Translations under genes and position numbers: made by a program | The notes under the pieces: generated by a model | The model's input: only the letters and a program-made list of their open reading frames with translations | Databases searched by the model: none | Told to the model about the DNA's origin: nothing | Shown here: positions 26,469 to 35,197 of the stretch, piece by piece | Layout: every line of letters begins with the position of its first letter | Numbering within the stretch: position 1 is the stretch's first letter | Assembly (NCBI RefSeq): GCF_012641335.1 | Contig: NZ_JABAID010000001.1 | Coordinates: 496,001 to 560,000, forward strand | Origin: Novosphingobium sp. ERN07 | Lineage (GTDB): Bacteria; Pseudomonadota; Alphaproteobacteria; Sphingomonadales; Sphingomonadaceae | DNA length: 64,000 bases | Direction: 5' to 3'

Positions 26469-27066
26469 TGTGGCGGTCGAACGGCGGCTGGGCGATACGG
26501 TGGTGGCCTGTGCGTTCCAGACAGGTTCGGGCCTGACCGCGCTGTTCGGGCCTTCGGGCGCGGGCAAGACATCGGTGCTGAACATGATCGCCGGACTGCT
26601 GAAGCCAGATACGGGGCGCGTGGCGGTGGGCGGCGAGGTGCTGTTCGACAGTGCGGGCAGTGTAGACGTGCCGGTGCAGGCGCGGCGCGCGGGCTATGTC
26701 TTTCAGGACGGACGGCTGTTCCCACATCTGCGGGTGCGGGACAATCTGGCCTATGGGATGCAGGCAGAAGGCCTGATGGGGCTGGACGAGGCTGCCGACT
26801 TCCTGGGCATCGCGCATCTGCTGGACCGCTGGCCGCGCTCGCTTTCGGGCGGGGAGGCGCAGCGCGTGGCCATCGGGCGGGCGCTGTTGAGCAATCCGCG
26901 CTTCCTGCTGATGGACGAACCGCTATCGGGCCTCGACCGTGCGCGGCGTGAGGGCGTGCTGCGCGTGATCGAGCGGCTGCGCGATGAAGTTGGTCTGCCA
27001 ATCCTCTACGTCAGCCACGACCGCACCGAGGTGGAGCAGCTCGCAACCACCATCGTGGAGCTTTGA
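26458..27066 (+). CDS. modC: Molybdate ABC transporter ATPase, short form lacking the MOP domain
   Basis: This ATPase energises molybdate uptake. Walker A is GPSGAGKTS, the Q-loop lies in YVFQDGRLFPHL, the signature is LSGGEAQRVA, Walker B is FLLMDEPLSGLD and the H-loop is YVSHDR. The protein is only 202 aa, against about 350 in E. coli. It ends soon after the H-loop, so the C-terminal oxyanion-binding MOP/TOBE domain is absent and substrate feedback through it would be lost. The gene ends with an ordinary stop, and the next gene is on the other strand, so this looks like a natural short form. Confidence 0.92.
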   Translation: MSFDVAVERRLGDTVVACAFQTGSGLTALFGPSGAGKTSVLNMIAGLLKPDTGRVAVGGEVLFDSAGSVDVPVQARRAGYVFQDGRLFPHLRVRDNLAYGMQAEGLMGLDEAADFLGIAHLLDRWPRSLSGGEAQRVAIGRALLSNPRFLLMDEPLSGLDRARREGVLRVIERLRDEVGLPILYVSHDRTEVEQLATTIVEL

Positions 27067-27069
27067 GCC

Positions 27070-28272
27070 CTACTTTTTAAGACCGCTGATTATGGCGTGA
27101 AAGCCTTTGACCGTCTCGTCCACCACGCCTGCGGGTTCCGGGTTGGGAAAGTGGCTGAGCTTGACGATTACCGTGCTACTGGCCGGATGCACATAGATGA
27201 ACTGTCCGGCAAGCCCGACGGCGGAATAGGCGCCAGGTTCGTCATCGAGCTTCCATATCTGGAATCCATAGGCATCGCGGGTAGGCTTGGCGGATGTGGG
27301 CTCAAAGGGCACCATTGCGGTGGCCTGCGTCACCCAGCTTTCGGGTACGACCTGTCGCCCATTGGCCTTGCCCTTGTTCAGCAGCATCAGTCCGATGCGC
27401 CCGAAATCGCGCAGGCGCGCGTTGTAACCCATGCCTGACAGTTCGCGGCCCACTCCGTCCGGCCCATCGGCGATAAAGAATCCATCGGCCTCGGCACCCA
27501 TCGGCTGCCACAGGCGGCGGCTCATGTAGGAGGCGAGCGTCTCACCCGTGGCGCGTTCCAGCACCCAGCCGAGCACTGCGGTATCGAGGGTGGCGTAATT
27601 GAAGCGACTGCCGGGGGCGGCGGTTTTGCTGATGGTGCGCGCGCGATCCGCAAAGCGCTCCTTGTTGGCCACTATGGCGTTCATGTGGATCAGCGCGGCA
27701 AGGCTGGGGTTTGCGCCGAAATCGTAGCGCTCCTCATAGGCGACGCCCGAACGCATCTGCAGCAGGTGACGGATCGAGACGCCCTCGTATCCGCCGCCTT
27801 TGAGTTCGGGCACGTACTTGCTGGCCGGATCATCAATCGAAGCGATCTTGCCGTCTTCCAGCGCAAGGCCGACCAGCAGGGCGGTGATGGTTTTAGCCAT
27901 AGAGAACGAGATGAAACGGTCTTCAGGGACAGTCCGGTTGCGATAGTCCTCGAACACGACCTTGCCGTCATGGATCACCAGCAGGGCATTGGTGTAGGTG
28001 CGGCGGGCCCAGGCATCGTAGTCGGCGGGCATCGTGGTGACTCGGCCAGCAGCGAGCGGCCAGACCTGATCGCCCTTGGCCACGGGACGCGTTTCGAAGA
28101 TCTGCCAGGAATTGCGGAAGTTGTAGCTGTTTATGTCAGCATCCAGCCAATGCTGGCGCATGGCGATGACCGGATCCTGCGGCACCGGAGGTGGGCTTTC
28201 GGCGCTGGCGGGCATCCACAGCGCAGCAAGCGAGGCTGCGATCAAGGCTCTGGCGGTTGTCATGCGCATCAT
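27070..28272 (-). CDS. Secreted serine hydrolase, class C beta-lactamase family
   Basis: This is a penicillin-binding-protein-like hydrolase (PF00144 type), which may be an esterase, peptidase or amide hydrolase. The 400-aa protein has a signal peptide (MMRMTTARALIAASLAALWMPASA). The nucleophile motif is SFSMAKT (S-x-x-K). The position usually occupied by Tyr-x-Asn reads RFNYATLDTAVLGW, so the Asn is not conserved. GGAG precedes the ATG by about 8 nt. It is convergent with modC (3-nt gap) and divergent from the ferredoxin reductase. The substrate is unknown. Confidence 0.85.
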   Translation of the reverse strand: MMRMTTARALIAASLAALWMPASAESPPPVPQDPVIAMRQHWLDADINSYNFRNSWQIFETRPVAKGDQVWPLAAGRVTTMPADYDAWARRTYTNALLVIHDGKVVFEDYRNRTVPEDRFISFSMAKTITALLVGLALEDGKIASIDDPASKYVPELKGGGYEGVSIRHLLQMRSGVAYEERYDFGANPSLAALIHMNAIVANKERFADRARTISKTAAPGSRFNYATLDTAVLGWVLERATGETLASYMSRRLWQPMGAEADGFFIADGPDGVGRELSGMGYNARLRDFGRIGLMLLNKGKANGRQVVPESWVTQATAMVPFEPTSAKPTRDAYGFQIWKLDDEPGAYSAVGLAGQFIYVHPASSTVIVKLSHFPNPEPAGVVDETVKGFHAIISGLKK

Positions 28273-28293
28273 ATCCCAACTCCCGGCACGTCT

Positions 28294-28309
28294 TATGTTA
28301 TACCACATA
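28294..28309. promoter_or_regulatory. Small operator-like palindrome
   Basis: TATGT-TATACC-ACATA lies 22 nt before the serine hydrolase start in a short AT-rich segment of the divergent promoter region. The size and spacing resemble a GntR-type operator. No regulator gene is adjacent, so the assignment is weak. Confidence 0.25.
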
Positions 28310-28435
28310 GCATATCAAAGTCTTCGGCGGGCGCAAGCGACGATCTTTGCTTGGACGCAACGGTCTTTTTGATGCTGATTGGTTGACGTTAGGGCACTTT
28401 TGTCCAAACGGCAGATGAAAGTCGGGAGGATTCGA

Positions 28436-29665
28436 ATGGAACACGCAGACGTCATCATCGTGGGGGCAGGGCACGGCGGGGCGCAGGCCGCCATCGCGCT
28501 GCGCCAGAACGGCTTTGAAGGCCGCGTGCTGGTGATCGGGCGTGAGCCGGAAATCCCTTATGAGCGTCCGCCGCTGTCGAAAGAATACCTCGCGCGCGAC
28601 AAAACGTTCGACCGCATCTGCATCCGCCCGGAACAGTTCTGGGTGGATAAGGCCGTCGAAATGAAGCTGTCGAGCGAGGTCGTCTCGCTCGATCCGGCGG
28701 CACATACCGTCAAACTAGGCGATGGCAGCGAAATTGGGTACGGCAAGCTGATCTGGGCGACCGGCGGCGATCCGCGCAGGCTTTCGTGCATGGGCGCCGA
28801 CCTGACCGGCGTTCATGCCGTGCGCACGAAGGAAGATGCCGACCGGCTGATGCAGGAGCTTGATGCCGGGGCCAAGCGTGCGGTGGTGATCGGAGGCGGC
28901 TACATCGGGCTGGAAGCGGCGGCGGTGCTGACCAAGTTCGATGTGCAGGTCACGCTGCTGGAAGCCCTGCCCCGCGTGCTGGCGCGCGTGGCCGGAGAGG
29001 CGCTCTCGGAATTCTATCAGGCCGAACACCGCGCGCATGGCGTGGACCTGCGCACTGATGCGGCGATGGACTGCATTGAAGGCGATGGCACCAAGGTGAC
29101 CGGCGTGCGGATGCAGGACGGATCGGTGCTGCCCGCTGACATCGTGATCGTGGGCATCGGCATCATTCCGTGCATCGCGCCGCTGCTTTCGGCAGGCGCG
29201 GCAGGTGCGAATGGCGTGGATGTGGACGAATTCTGCCGCACCTCGCTGCCCGATGTCTATGCGATTGGCGATTGCGCGGCCCATGCCAACGATTTTGCCG
29301 ATGGTGCTGTGATCCGTCTGGAATCGGTGCAGAATGCCAATGATATGGCGACAACTGCCGCCAAGGACATCTGCGGCGCACCGGTGCCCTACAAGGCAAC
29401 GCCGTGGTTCTGGTCCAACCAGTATGACTTGCGATTGCAGACTGTTGGGCTTTCCACCGGCCACGACAACGCGGTGCTGCGCGGCGATCCGGCCACGCGC
29501 TCATTCTCGGTCGTCTATCTCAAGCACGGCAAGGTCATTGCGCTCGATTGCGTGAACATGGTCAAGGACTATGTGCAGGGCAAGAAACTGGTCGAAGCCC
29601 GCGCGCAGATCGCGCCGGAGATGCTGGCCGATGCGAGTGTGCCTTTGAAGGAAATGGTGGCTTAG
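28436..29665 (+). CDS. FAD-dependent ferredoxin reductase (P450/oxygenase class I type)
   Basis: This enzyme transfers electrons from NAD(P)H to a [2Fe-2S] ferredoxin serving P450s or ring-hydroxylating oxygenases, like putidaredoxin or rubredoxin reductase. The 409-aa protein has the FAD motif [29 protein letters not shown], the NAD motif [16 protein letters not shown], the FAD-contact block [11 protein letters not shown] and a C-terminal domain from about residue 320 ([13 protein letters not shown]). GGGAGGA lies 5 nt before the ATG; an open extension to 28379 has no such site. A CYP153-like P450 at 33.2 kb is a plausible client, but no ferredoxin gene is in the window. Confidence 0.92.
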   Translation: MEHADVIIVGAGHGGAQAAIALRQNGFEGRVLVIGREPEIPYERPPLSKEYLARDKTFDRICIRPEQFWVDKAVEMKLSSEVVSLDPAAHTVKLGDGSEIGYGKLIWATGGDPRRLSCMGADLTGVHAVRTKEDADRLMQELDAGAKRAVVIGGGYIGLEAAAVLTKFDVQVTLLEALPRVLARVAGEALSEFYQAEHRAHGVDLRTDAAMDCIEGDGTKVTGVRMQDGSVLPADIVIVGIGIIPCIAPLLSAGAAGANGVDVDEFCRTSLPDVYAIGDCAAHANDFADGAVIRLESVQNANDMATTAAKDICGAPVPYKATPWFWSNQYDLRLQTVGLSTGHDNAVLRGDPATRSFSVVYLKHGKVIALDCVNMVKDYVQGKKLVEARAQIAPEMLADASVPLKEMVA

Positions 29666-29672
29666 GCAGAAG

Positions 29673-29770
29673 GCACCACCCCCCGACCCCCTCCTCTGAA
29701 GAGGAGGGGGAGAAGGTAATCGCATCTCTAAAGCCCCCTCCTCTTCAGAGGAGGGGGTTGGGGGTGGTGC
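29673..29770. repeat. 98-bp inverted-repeat element overlapping the queG 3' end
   Basis: Two arms of about 38 bp (from GCACCACC at 29673 and ending GGTGGTGC at 29770) are near-perfect reverse complements around a 24-nt spacer. Each arm contains its own stem, CCCCCTCCTCT-GA-AGAGGAGGGGG, of 11 bp. The right arm is read in frame as the last 13-15 codons of queG. The left arm starts 7 nt after the reductase stop. It may also end transcription from both sides. Confidence 0.85.
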
Positions 29771-30819
29771 TGTTCCAGCGCCGCCATCGCCCAACGCGCC
29801 GCATCTGCCACCGCCGGATCGGGATCGCCCAACAGCGCGGCAACCGGCGCCACCAGCGCCAAATCCCCACTGTTCCCTGCCGCATAGAGGCAATTGCGCA
29901 CCCAGCGATCTCGCCCGATGCGCTTGATCGGACTTCCGCTGAACACTTTGCGAAACGTTGCGTCATCCAGCGCCAGCAGTTCCGCCAGCCTTGGCGCGGT
30001 CAATTCCGCGCGGGGCAGGAAGGCGCGGTTGGCCTGGGCGACGGCGGCGAAGCTGTTCCACGGGCAGGCGGCAAGGCAATCGTCGCAGCCGTAGATCCGG
30101 TTGCCTAACGCTGCCCGGAACTCTTCAGGCACCGGGCCTTTGTGTTCGATGGTGAGATAGGAAATGCAGCGCCGCGCATCGAGCCGATACGGCGCGGGAA
30201 ATGCCTGCGTGGGGCAGGCCGTTTGGCAGGCGGTGCACGAACCGCAACGGTCGACATGTGGCTCGTCCGGCAAAAGATTCAGCGTGGTGAAGATCGCGCC
30301 CAGAAACAGCCATGACCCGTGGGTGCGGCTGACAAGGTTGGTGTGCTTGCCCTGCCAGCCGATGCCCGCCAGTTGTCCAAGCGGCTTTTCCATGACCGGG
30401 GCGGTATCGACGAAAACCTTGACCTGCGCGCCGGGTTCTTCGGCCACCAGCCAGCGGGCAAGGGCCTTCAGGTTGCGCTTCACCACATCGTGATAATCGC
30501 TGCCTTGGGCATAGACCGAGATGCGGGCGCGGTCCGGGTGGGCTTCCAGGGCGCGAGGATCGGTGGCGGGGGCATAGCTCATCCCCAGCGCGATCACGCT
30601 TTGCGCTTCAGGCCACAGCGATTGCGGCCCGCGCCGGTGGTGGAGGCGGGTTTCCATCCATTCCATCGTGCCGTGGTGGCCTTCTCCCAGCCATTGCTCG
30701 AGGCGAGCCGCGCGCACAGGATCGCCGGCAGCGGGCGCAAAGCCGCAGGCGGAAAAGCCGAGACGCAGGGCTTCGCCTTTCAGCCGCGCTTCCAGACTTT
30801 CTACCGCTGCGTTAACCAA
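29728..30819 (-). CDS. queG: Epoxyqueuosine reductase
   Basis: This enzyme performs the last step of queuosine synthesis, reducing epoxyqueuosine in tRNA with cobalamin and two [4Fe-4S] clusters. The 363-aa protein shows the two ferredoxin-like cluster motifs [12 protein letters not shown] and [13 protein letters not shown] and the upstream cobalamin-binding region ([27 protein letters not shown]). The C-terminus has HEAT-like repeats ([22 protein letters not shown]). The start is a TTG; the family usually begins at the same point ([20 protein letters not shown]). The last residues [13 protein letters not shown] are encoded by the palindromic repeat at 29673-29770, an acquired tail. Confidence 0.92.
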   Translation of the reverse strand: MVNAAVESLEARLKGEALRLGFSACGFAPAAGDPVRAARLEQWLGEGHHGTMEWMETRLHHRRGPQSLWPEAQSVIALGMSYAPATDPRALEAHPDRARISVYAQGSDYHDVVKRNLKALARWLVAEEPGAQVKVFVDTAPVMEKPLGQLAGIGWQGKHTNLVSRTHGSWLFLGAIFTTLNLLPDEPHVDRCGSCTACQTACPTQAFPAPYRLDARRCISYLTIEHKGPVPEEFRAALGNRIYGCDDCLAACPWNSFAAVAQANRAFLPRAELTAPRLAELLALDDATFRKVFSGSPIKRIGRDRWVRNCLYAAGNSGDLALVAPVAALLGDPDPAVADAARWAMAALEQHHPQPPPLKRRGL

Positions 30820-30865
30820 ACTTGCTGTCCCGCTCGTTCATGCCCTAACGCTAGGGGCATGTGTC

Positions 30866-31855
30866 ATGAAGATCGAGCTAGGGGAATGGCCGGTGACAGG
30901 CAATGCGGTTGACCTGACCGGCGTGGAACTCGCTATTGAAGCGCGCGGACTGGTGAAACGGTTCGATGGGTTTACCGCTGTCGATGGTGTGGATATTTCG
31001 GTGCCGAAGGGCGCGATTTACGGGATTCTGGGGCCGAACGGCGCAGGCAAGACCACCACGCTGCGCATGTTGCTGGGCATCATCGATCCCGATCAGGGCT
31101 ATCGCCGCGTGCTGGGGGCCGAACGGCCCACCGATGTGGCGCGGCGCATCGGCTATCTGCCTGAAGAGCGCGGGCTATACCCGGCGATGAAGGCCTATGA
31201 GGCCATTGGCTTCCTTGCCGCGCTGCGCGGGGTGCCGCTGAAGGAAGGGCGGCGCAAGGGGCGCGAACTGCTGGAAGCGCATGGGTTGGGCTATGCGGCG
31301 GACCGGCAGATCCGGCAGATGTCCAAAGGCATGGCGCAGACCGTGCAATTGCTGGGCACGCTGGTCCACGAACCCGATCTGGTGGTGTTTGACGAGCCGT
31401 TTTCAGGCCTCGATGCGCTCAATCAGGGCAAGCTGGAGCGGATGATCCGCGATCTGGCCGCGCGCGGCACGACGGTAATCTTCTCCACCCACGTCATCGC
31501 CCATGCAGAACGGTTGTGCGATCAGGTGGCCATTATTGCGGGCGGCAAGGTGCCATTCGCAGGACCGGTGGACGTGGCGCGTGACCGGCTGCGCCCGCAA
31601 GTGCGACTGGAAACCCGCGCGCAGGACGGGCCGTGGCGCGCCGCACTGCCTGCCGACGCGCGGCACGAAGGCGCGTTCTGGCACTTCACCCTGCCCGAAA
31701 CCGGCGTGGAGCCGCTGTTGCGTGCGCTGATCGAAGGCGATGCGGGTATTCTCAGCCTGTCGATCGAACGGGCGGGGCTGCACGATGCCTTCGTGGCGAT
31801 TGCCGGCGAGGCTGCGGCCAAGGCGCTGGAAGAGAGCGCGGGAGAAGCGAAATGA
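30866..31855 (+). CDS. ABC-2 type exporter ATPase (NatA-like)
   Basis: This is the ATPase half of a two-gene exporter. The 329-aa protein has Walker A GPNGAGKTTT, signature MSKGMAQTVQLL (a degenerate form of LSGGQ, frequent in this subgroup), Walker B DLVVFDEPFSGLD and H-loop IFSTHVIAHAE. A C-terminal domain of about 80 residues follows. A short N-terminal lead (MKIELGEWPVTG) precedes the ABC core. AGGGG lies about 9 nt before the ATG, supporting this start over the much longer open frame that runs antisense through queG. The stop overlaps the permease start by 4 nt. Confidence 0.92.
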   Translation: MKIELGEWPVTGNAVDLTGVELAIEARGLVKRFDGFTAVDGVDISVPKGAIYGILGPNGAGKTTTLRMLLGIIDPDQGYRRVLGAERPTDVARRIGYLPEERGLYPAMKAYEAIGFLAALRGVPLKEGRRKGRELLEAHGLGYAADRQIRQMSKGMAQTVQLLGTLVHEPDLVVFDEPFSGLDALNQGKLERMIRDLAARGTTVIFSTHVIAHAERLCDQVAIIAGGKVPFAGPVDVARDRLRPQVRLETRAQDGPWRAALPADARHEGAFWHFTLPETGVEPLLRALIEGDAGILSLSIERAGLHDAFVAIAGEAAAKALEESAGEAK

Positions 31856-33084
31856 GCGGTTTTGCCGATAAACTGCGCGCGATGATGGTCATCGCGCGGC
31901 GCGATTTCGTGGCCGTGGTCTTTTCCAAGACCTTCATCTTCTTTCTGATTGGCCCGATCTTTCCGGTGCTGGTCGGCGGGCTTGCTGGCAGCATTGGCGG
32001 CAAGGTGCAGCAGAATGTGGAAAGGCCCACCATCGGGCTTGCGATGAGCGCTGCTGATTCGCGGGCCATGCTCCGCGCGCGGGAGGAACTGGATGGGCGC
32101 GTGCCGGGAGCCATTCCCGAAATCGTGGTTTTGCAGGACATGCAGCCCGGCCAGACGTTCGACGCGCGCGCCGCGCTTGCCAATGGCGACCGCCCGGTGT
32201 CGGCTGTGCTTGGCGGCACGCTGGACAAGCCGCTGTTGACCGCGCCGGGCGAACGGGCGCGGCAGTGGGTGGGCGTGGTTTCCAACCTTGCCGCGCGGGC
32301 GCGTTCAGCCACGCCGACCGACTATCCCGATGTGGCGGTGGAAGAGGTGGCAACGTCGGTCGCCAAGGTGAAGTCGGGGCAGATTTACACCGCGCAGGCC
32401 GCGCAGGTCATGCTGTTCCTGCTCACGATGCTGCTGGCGGGCATGGTTCTGTCCAATCTTGTCGAGGAAAAGGGCAACAAGATCATCGAGGTGCTGGCCG
32501 CTGCGATCCCGATGGACGCGATGTTCATGGGCAAGCTCTTTGCCATGCTCGCGGTCAGCCTTGTGGGCATTGCGGTGTGGGGTGGCGTGGGCGGTGCCAT
32601 CGTTCTGGCTGGCGCGCGGAACCTGCCCACGATGTCGGTCCCTGCGGTGGGCTGGCCGCTGTTCCTGACGCTGGGCTTCCTCTATTTCGCGATGGCATAT
32701 CTGCTGATGGGATCGTTGTTCCTGTCCATCGGCGGCATGGCAACGACCGTGCGCGAAGTGCAGACGCTGTCCATGCCGGTGTCGATGTTCCAGCTGATGG
32801 TATTCTTCTTTGCCAGCTATGCGCTGACGTCGCCGGGATCGTGGCTAGACTGGGCTTCAATCATCTTTCCGGTAAGTTCGCCTTACGCCATGCTGGCGCG
32901 GGCGGCGCAGTATCCCGATGTCTGGCCGCATCTGGTGGCGCTGGGCTGGCAGGTGCTGTGGGTAATCGTGATCGTGCGCGCGGGCGCGCAACTGTTCCGG
33001 CGCACGGTGATGAAGTCCGGCCCTGCTACAACGAAGAAATCCGTGTGGAAGCGGCTGTTCGGAAAAGGCGCAAAAGCTTATTGA
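31852..33084 (+). CDS. ABC-2 type exporter permease (NatB-like)
   Basis: This is the membrane half of the exporter, coupled to the ATPase gene by ATGA. The 410-aa protein has one N-terminal membrane helix (FIFFLIGPIFPVLVGGLAG), then a large extracytoplasmic domain of about 150 residues. Five or more helices follow from VMLFLLTMLLAGMVLSNLVEEKGNKIIE, which is the typical ABC-2 loop. The helix IVIVRAGAQLFRRTV lies just before the basic C-terminal tail. The substrate could be sodium, a drug or a lipid; sequence alone does not decide. Confidence 0.9.
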   Translation: MSGFADKLRAMMVIARRDFVAVVFSKTFIFFLIGPIFPVLVGGLAGSIGGKVQQNVERPTIGLAMSAADSRAMLRAREELDGRVPGAIPEIVVLQDMQPGQTFDARAALANGDRPVSAVLGGTLDKPLLTAPGERARQWVGVVSNLAARARSATPTDYPDVAVEEVATSVAKVKSGQIYTAQAAQVMLFLLTMLLAGMVLSNLVEEKGNKIIEVLAAAIPMDAMFMGKLFAMLAVSLVGIAVWGGVGGAIVLAGARNLPTMSVPAVGWPLFLTLGFLYFAMAYLLMGSLFLSIGGMATTVREVQTLSMPVSMFQLMVFFFASYALTSPGSWLDWASIIFPVSSPYAMLARAAQYPDVWPHLVALGWQVLWVIVIVRAGAQLFRRTVMKSGPATTKKSVWKRLFGKGAKAY

Positions 33085-33162
33085 CATCGATGTAGGTTGT
33101 GGCAGCTTGTCAGGGTGAGGAGGATCGCGCGCCAAGGCGCGGCCCCGACCGGAGGATAGCCA

Positions 33163-34500
33163 ATGGCCACGCAGCTTGCACCCGAAGCGCCGCAGTTCAC
33201 CTATCGCAGTTCACCCACCGCCATCGAAGCCTTCACCGCCTGGTTGAAGGACAATCCGCAGGCGATCCCGGCGCATAGCCACAAGTGGGACGTCAGCCGG
33301 TCAGACATCTACATGGAAGATCGCTGGCAGCCGATCTTTGCGGAAATGCGTGCAGAGGCTCCGGTCAACTTCGTGCCCGAATCGCCCTATGGCGCGTACT
33401 GGAACGTGGTGAGCCACAAAGCGATCCAGCACGTGGAATCGCTGCCGGACCTGTTTTCTTCCTCGTGGCAATATGGCGGCATTACGATTGGCGATCCGCC
33501 CGCCGATGCTGATCCTGCGGTTCTTGCTGAACGGCAATTGCCGATGTTCATTGCGATGGACCGGCCCGACCATACCGGCCAGCGCCGCACGGTCGCCCCG
33601 GCTTTCACGCCGGCCAAGATGGTGGAGATGGAGGCCGAGATTCGCCGCCGCACCGGCGAAGTGCTCGATTCGCTGCCGTGGGGCGAAAAGTTTGACTGGG
33701 TGGACAAGGTTTCCATCGAACTGACCACCGGAATGCTGGCGCTGCTGTTCGGCTTTCCGTGGGCGGACCGTCGGTTGTTGACGTTCTGGTCCGACTGGGC
33801 GGGCGATGTGGAACTCACGCTGGCGCGCGATCTGGCCGACACGCGCTTTGGCTTTCTGGGCGAGATGGCGCATTATTTCCAGCGCTTGTGGGGCGAACGG
33901 ATGCGCGCTGCGCCTTCGGGGGATCTCATTTCAATGATGATTCATTCCGAAGCGATGAATCACATGAGCCCGCAGGAATTCATGGGCAATCTGGTGCTGC
34001 TGATCGTGGGGGGCAACGATACCACGCGCAACACCATGTCGGGCATCATTCACGCGCTCGATCAGTTCCCCGACCAGCGCGAACTGCTGGAACGCGATCC
34101 TTCGCTGATCCCCAATGCGGTGCAGGAGTGCATCAGATTCGTCACCCCGCTGGCGCATATGCGCCGCACCGCCACGGCGGACGCAGAGCTGTTCGGCCAC
34201 AAGATCAGCGCGGGCGATAAGATGGTACTGTGGTATATCTCTGCCAACCGCGACGAGACCGTGTTCGAAAACCCGGACAAGCTGATCGTCGACCGTCCCA
34301 ATGCGCGGCGGCACCTGTCGTTCGGGCATGGCATCCACCGCTGCGTGGGCGCGCGTCTGGCTGAACTGCAACTGCGAATCCTGCTCGAAGAAATGCACGA
34401 ACGGAACATGCGCGTGCGTGTGGCGGGGCAGGTGGAACGGGTGCGGGCGAACTTCGTCCACGGCTTCCGCAAGCTGGAGGTCATGCTCGAAAAGCGGTAA
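33163..34500 (+). CDS. Cytochrome P450, CYP153-like
   Basis: This is a soluble class I P450, in the group of bacterial terminal alkane or terpene hydroxylases. The 445-aa protein has the oxygen-binding I-helix motif GGNDTTRN, the K-helix E-x-x-R in QECIRFVTP, and the haem-binding FGHGIHRCVG with Cys394. DWVDKVSIELTTGMLALLFG and MFIAMDRPDHTGQRRTVAP are close to CYP153 members as I remember them. GGAGGA precedes the ATG by 6 nt. It needs a ferredoxin and a reductase; a suitable reductase lies 3.5 kb upstream, the ferredoxin must be elsewhere. A TTGACA hexamer at 33081-33086 may be its -35 element. Confidence 0.93.
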   Translation: MATQLAPEAPQFTYRSSPTAIEAFTAWLKDNPQAIPAHSHKWDVSRSDIYMEDRWQPIFAEMRAEAPVNFVPESPYGAYWNVVSHKAIQHVESLPDLFSSSWQYGGITIGDPPADADPAVLAERQLPMFIAMDRPDHTGQRRTVAPAFTPAKMVEMEAEIRRRTGEVLDSLPWGEKFDWVDKVSIELTTGMLALLFGFPWADRRLLTFWSDWAGDVELTLARDLADTRFGFLGEMAHYFQRLWGERMRAAPSGDLISMMIHSEAMNHMSPQEFMGNLVLLIVGGNDTTRNTMSGIIHALDQFPDQRELLERDPSLIPNAVQECIRFVTPLAHMRRTATADAELFGHKISAGDKMVLWYISANRDETVFENPDKLIVDRPNARRHLSFGHGIHRCVGARLAELQLRILLEEMHERNMRVRVAGQVERVRANFVHGFRKLEVMLEKR

Positions 34501-34642
34501 TCGTGCAGACAGGTTGGACTGCTATGATGTGGGTCACGATTACGGGGGCAGGACGGGTTTAGACTGGGCCATGTCCTGCCGATGGGCCACCGCCCCCCGA
34601 GGCTTGCCTCCCGGCCTGTCGGCAGGATACCAGAGGTTTTTG

Positions 34643-35140
34643 ATGACTCTTGTCGCATCCAATCGTCGCCACTTTCTGGGCCTGCTTGCTGCGGGCGTGG
34701 TCATGCCTTTCGCCTCTGCGTGTAGTGCAAAGCCTGCGGCGAAGGGCACGTTTCCGATCATGAAGAGCGAGGCGGAGTGGCGGCAGGTGCTGGGGCCTGA
34801 CCGGTTCCACATCCTGCGCGAAGAGGGCACCGAACGGCCCTTCACCTCGCCCCTGAACAAGGAAAAGCGCAAGGGCACGTTCGCCTGCGCTGCCGATGGC
34901 ACAGCGCTGTTCAGCTCGGCCACAAAGTTCGACAGTGGTACGGGGTGGCCTAGCTTCTGGAAGCCGCTGCCGCGTGTGGTGGGCACCACGACCGACCGTT
35001 CGCTGGGCATGACGCGCACCGAAGTGCACTGTCATCAGTGCGGCGGGCATCTTGGCCATGTGTTCAACGATGGGCCAGCGCCCACGGGCCTGCGCTATTG
35101 TATCAATGGTCTGGCGTTGAAGTTCGTGCCTGCCGCCTGA
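34643..35140 (+). CDS. msrB: Methionine-R-sulfoxide reductase MsrB with Tat signal
   Basis: This enzyme repairs oxidised methionine (R form) in exported proteins. The 165-aa precursor begins with a twin-arginine signal (SNRRHFLGLLAAG) ending near ACSAKP, where a weak lipobox (ASAC) is possible. The domain shows SGTGWPSFW, HCHQCGGHLGHVF and the catalytic Cys in RYCINGLALKF. The usual first zinc Cys pair (C-x-x-C) reads CAAD, so only one Cys of that pair remains while the second pair (CHQC) is intact. Longer open frames upstream overlap the P450 and lack support. Confidence 0.9.
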   Translation: MTLVASNRRHFLGLLAAGVVMPFASACSAKPAAKGTFPIMKSEAEWRQVLGPDRFHILREEGTERPFTSPLNKEKRKGTFACAADGTALFSSATKFDSGTGWPSFWKPLPRVVGTTTDRSLGMTRTEVHCHQCGGHLGHVFNDGPAPTGLRYCINGLALKFVPAA

Positions 35141-35197
35141 GATATATCCGAAATGGATGAATTGCGCATATGAGGCACGCCTCGCTCGTGCGATCCG

